DNA from: Melieria omissa
Lineage: Eukaryota; Arthropoda; Insecta; Diptera; Ulidiidae
Length of the DNA: 64,000 nt
Assembly: GCA_963971225.1 (NCBI GenBank)
Contig: OZ020269.1
Span: 28,871,783-28,935,782, forward strand
Direction: 5' to 3'
Notes under the pieces: generated by a model
Databases searched by the model: none
Seen by the model: the letters and a program-made list of their open reading frames with translations, nothing else
Told to the model about the DNA's origin: nothing
Shown here: positions 60,243 to 64,000 of the stretch, one piece after another
Position numbering within the stretch: the stretch's first letter is position 1
Layout: each line of letters starts with the position of its first letter
Made by a program: the position numbers and the translations under genes

Positions 60243-61320
60243 GGCTTTTCTGGGTTTGACATCAGTTCTAGGGTAATTAGGGAACGCTGATTTCGAATCC
60301 GCAAACCGTTTTTAAAACATAGTTTCCGTTTTCGCAAAAAATGGGCGTGTCACTTTTTCGAATTTTCCCTATATTTTTCACGTTTGGGATTGTAATTTCT
60401 AAACTAAAAAACCGATTGACATGATTTTCACCTTATCGCATTAACAACACCGCACGGCTTCTTTTCCAATGTAATTTATTTTTATACGTTTTAAAAATCC
60501 GCGACAATTAGACCTCGAAGTCGGAAAATATGGAATTTCAAGGTCAAAAACATACACATTTTTCTTAAATCTATTAATGAGTTAGCTGTTAAATGAAAGC
60601 GGAAATATCGAATAATTCAACACAGCCAAATTATTTGGCATGGTTCCCCTTCTTATCGAAATAATAGCAAAAATGTACCATAGTCATTTTCATCAATTTT
60701 CATACTTTTTCCTTGAAAAATTTGGTGTCTTGAAATATGCAACGTTTTTAATTTTTTTTTTTTGTTTTGAACAATTCAAAACTTTTTGGTTTTTTGCTTG
60801 TATTCCATAGTGTAAATGGAACATATAAAAGATCATATTTCGAGGCCTTTAATTTTTGTAAGAAATAGCATGAAAATTTATGAAAATGACTATGATACAT
60901 TTTTGCTTATACTTCGACAAGAATGGGAATCATGCCAAATAATTTGGCTGTGTTGTATTACTTGATGTTTTCGCTTTTGTTTTCGCTTTTGTTTTACACC
61001 TAACTCGTTAATTGATTTACGAAAAATGTGCATGTTTTTTAACATCAAAGAAAACGCCTTTAAATTCCATATTTTCCGACTTCGAGGTCCAATTGCCGCG
61101 GATTTTTAAAACTTATAAAAATAAATTACATTGGAAAAGAAGTCGTGAGGTGTTGTAAATGACACAAAAAGAAAATCATGTCAACCGGTTTGTTGGTTTA
61201 GAAATTACAATTGAAAACGTGAAAAAAGTCAGGGAAAATCAGGCCCATTTTTTGCGAAAACGGAAAATAAGTTTTAAAAACGGTTTGCGGATTCGAAATG
61301 ATGTCAGACCCAGAAAAGCC
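60243..61320. mobile_element. Fold-back element: 1.1-kb inverted repeat
   Basis: The left arm (60243 to about 60771) and right arm (about 60775 to 61320) are inverted copies meeting at the dyad GTTTTGAA-CAA-TTCAAAAC (60764-60782). Landmarks shared in reverse complement include GGCTTTTCTGGGT(T/C)TGACATCA, GATTTCGAATCCGCAAACCG against ATTTCGAATCCGCAAACCG, GACCTCGAAGTCGGAAAATA and AACACAGCCAAATTATTTGGCATG. Arms differ by scattered substitutions and indels, including a gap of about 25 bases near the outer end. There is no coding capacity. It could be a fold-back-type transposon or two head-to-head copies of one element. Confidence 0.8.
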
Positions 61321-63462
61321 ATTTTGCTGTTGATCAGTGTAATTTTTCTGTAATTAACAAATAAGGATACAAAATTTATTTAACCCGTTTTAAGCTAAAA
61401 TTGTTCAAGAGTAAACTAGCTATCCAACTCCAACAAAGATCCGTGGCGATTTCAAATGTCGTGTGCACTCTTCTTAGGCAAATGTTTCATGATTTAAAGT
61501 AATATCGAGACACAGGGTAGGACTTGGGGGTCGAAAGCGTTACATTAAATTTTTATCTTAATAACTTTGATACACAAATTTTTGTTCCATTCGTTCCTTC
61601 GTGCCCTATGTTCAAGACTCCTCATGTACCTGGCTGGTAAAAGAAAGTTGAAATCTCTAAGCTGCTCTCCTTCATTGAAACGCCCAATCACCCTGAATTG
61701 AGGTTAGATTAAGAGTAAAAAAAAGGTATTCACAATGGGCCATTTTGGGCTCGGAGTGGCAGTCCAAGAAATTTAGAAGTCGAAGCCATGTCTTTCGAGA
61801 CAGCAAAAATTTTTCCTTTTCACTTTTCCTTAAAAAAAACAAAAATAAAATTTTACTCAATTTTGAATTATGGTTTTGCACTCATGACATGAAAATATTA
61901 GCAATTAAAAATCTCGAACGATTTGCGGAAACGCTAGTCATATCCTTTGCGAATTCGTTATTTGTTGCGATTGCATTAAATTTTACTCGAGTTGAAATTT
62001 AAAGGCGAACGCCATCAGGACCTCACGCCCCACCGGCGCGCGCCGCCAACAACAAACGGCAAAGCGACATGGCATAGGCGAATGAATACAACAGCAGCTT
62101 CCGCTGTCGGTGTGTATGTATGTGTTTGTGTTAGATATGTATGTGTGTGTGTGAGTGTGCGCGATCCTTGTCCACGTTGAGACGCTCCTTCGGTTCGTGC
62201 ATTTGTTCGGTTTGTGTTCGCTTGCTCGTTCGCAGATAAATTACAAATTGTTTCGTTGGCTTCAGTATAGCCGTTGTCGTCTTCTTCTTCTGCTTCCACT
62301 ACATGCATACACACATAACGACACACGTGCGGCAAGTGTAAATGAGCGCCTCCTGCGCCCCGTTGGGGTGCAGCGGCAACATGCCAGCGCTGTGCTCGCA
62401 TTGTTCGCATTCGGCTGGGCAGACAGTGGCAATGTGCCTTACCCAACACTTGCTGTGCGCCCGTCCGCTCACCCGCACCCGACACCCCCACACACACACA
62501 CACACAAACTTAGTTGGTATGTGTACGCCGGCTGCTTGTCGACGGCGTTGTCGTCGTTGGAATTTCTCTAAAAATGTTCAAATTTACAAAACACCCAACC
62601 CGCACTCCGCACTCCGCCCACCGACTGCCCCAAGCGCCTGTTTGCCGCAGTCCGCCAGCGCACCCTCCTTATCGGCAGCGCTTATCTTCATGTACTCTCG
62701 TGTGCGCGTCCTTCTTATCCGTGCGTCACCGGCTCGCCCGCGCGCCCGCTTGCCGACCAACGGTCGTGCTGGCCGTGCTGGCAAAGCAAAATGTTGTAGT
62801 TTCGTTTGGCAGCAACATTTTGCAACGTTCCCAAAAATTCGCGGCTGCCAGCAGTAGCGACGGAGGACGGTGTAGGGGAACGATGTGCGCCTTCACGCAG
62901 GCACAAAAGAAACTTTGCTCATAAAAATAGACGGGCTTAAATTGTGATAAAAAACAACAACATTAAAACAAAAAGCAAACATAAGGCAACAACAACAACA
63001 CAGTGAAGACGGTAAAACCTAAAAATGTATGCAGCAGCGCTTTCAAACTGGGTTTTTTGCATTTTTCCCCATTTAAAACATAAAACCCCTTAACTCTTAA
63101 TATGAAACGCTTTGATTGGCTTTGAAGCAAAGTGAAAATCGCTTAAGAGTGCAAGAAAAAAGCATAAAACTAAGAATTATTTTAAAATTAATTAGAAAAC
63201 TTGATAAATAAAAACTATTAATTGAATACATTTTTCAACATTATAAAAAATTTAACAAATTTAAGTTATGCAAATATGGTTTAATTATTGATTTAAAACG
63301 AGGTTAGGACCGTCTAAAAGTCCATGAAAGTGGAGTTTTTGAGGTATTCACTGTCCGTTTATTGTTCAACTTTTTAGCTCAACTAAAACATTGCTTAGAT
63401 TTAATATTTTGTATTTAACTTTATTTATTTATTATTTACATTTTATGGAATTTTTTGGTGTC
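61321..63462. other. Intergenic sequence with a GC-richer island
   Basis: AT-rich flanks enclose a GC-richer, CG-containing island at about 62010-62880 with TG and CA runs (62110-62158, 62483-62510). Several frames overlap it on both strands, none with recognisable similarity. Such islands in fly intergenic DNA often mark promoters, leaders or enhancers; no splice or start signal decides this here. Confidence 0.4.
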
Positions 63463-63463
63463 C

Positions 63464-63975
63464 ATGACTATGACTATGACTATGACTATGACTATGACTA
63501 TGACTATGACTATGACTATGACTATGACTATGACTATGACTATGACTATGACTATGACTATGACTATGACTATGACTATGACTATGACTATGACTATGAC
63601 TATGACTATGACTATGACTATGACTATGACTATGACTATGACTATGACTATGACTATGACTATGACTATGACTATGACTATGACTATGACTATGACTATG
63701 ACTATGACTATGACTATGACTATGACTATGACTATGACTATGACTATGACTATGACTATGACTATGACTATGACTATGACTATGACTATGACTATAACTA
63801 TGACTATGACTATGACTATGACTATGACTATGACTATGACTATGACTATGACTATGACTATGACTATAACTATGACTATGACTATGACTATGACTATGAC
63901 TATGACTATGACTATGACTATGACTATAACTATGACTATGACTATTATGAATATGACTATCATGACTATGATTTG
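63464..63975. repeat. GACTAT hexanucleotide array (about 85 copies)
   Basis: Nearly perfect tandem ATGACT/GACTAT units run for about 510 bases. There are three single-base variants (TATAAC) at about 63793, 63865 and 63925 and a degraded end after about 63940. The long Tyr-Asp, Ile-Val and Ser-His frames across it are a consequence of the period and not evidence of a gene. Confidence 0.97.
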
Positions 63976-64000
63976 GCATAGTTTCAAAACAAGCAGTCAA

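Noticed and set aside
62342..62857. 171-codon Ser/His/Cys frame in the GC-richer island
   Set aside because: Overlapping frames on both strands are equally long and it contains a CA-repeat His-Thr run; no domain is recognised.
63391..63987. Long open frames encoding Tyr-Asp, Ile-Val and Ser-His repeats
   Set aside because: They arise on both strands from a six-base tandem repeat without stops, so they are not evidence of a gene.
1..64000. tRNA, rRNA, CRISPR or bacterial-type systems
   Set aside because: No tRNA B-box with matching arms, no rRNA-like sequence and no spaced direct-repeat array was seen. The sequence is eukaryotic with spliced genes.

Overview
The window looks like a piece of a higher-dipteran (schizophoran fly) nuclear genome. 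It is AT-rich, has multi-kilobase introns full of CAA/CA/TACA simple repeats, and carries two recognisable fly genes, bruchpilot (brp) and RYBP. The exact species cannot be read from the sequence; a tephritid-like or other non-melanogaster fly would fit.

About two thirds of the window (roughly 5.5-42 kb, + strand) is brp, the ELKS/CAST-family scaffold of the presynaptic active zone. The shared coiled-coil part can be rebuilt as 14 exons from 28492 to 41870. All junctions have GT/AG borders, the phases close exactly, and the result is 1433 residues plus stop, ending in the AGPAGFLKSFF tail. Upstream sit a short ATG exon (7158-7184) and a 478-codon GC-rich exon (17208-18641). Both are in phase 0 with the shared part, so I read them as an alternative-promoter N-terminus, preceded by a CAA-rich leader almost free of ATG. 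The usual ELKS-like N-terminal exons of the long isoform were not found and probably lie left of base 1. Two further in-phase microexon candidates (39 nt and 21 nt) lie inside the introns. A possible short alternative 3' exon (19089-19361) follows the large N-terminal exon.

From 42 to 53 kb there is AT-rich brp 3' sequence and intergenic DNA. It includes an 80-bp tandem repeat interrupted by a 238-bp pogo/Tc1-like MITE with a TA target duplication. The two-exon gene RYBP (53364-55084, + strand, 151 aa) encodes the Polycomb-associated zinc-finger adaptor. The last 6 kb hold a decayed non-LTR retrotransposon, a 1.1-kb fold-back inverted repeat, a GC-richer stretch, and an array of about 85 GACTAT hexamers at the right edge.

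The two genes have unrelated roles, at the synapse and in chromatin, and show no sign of joint control. I saw no CRISPR array, no operon and no convincing tRNA or rRNA gene.
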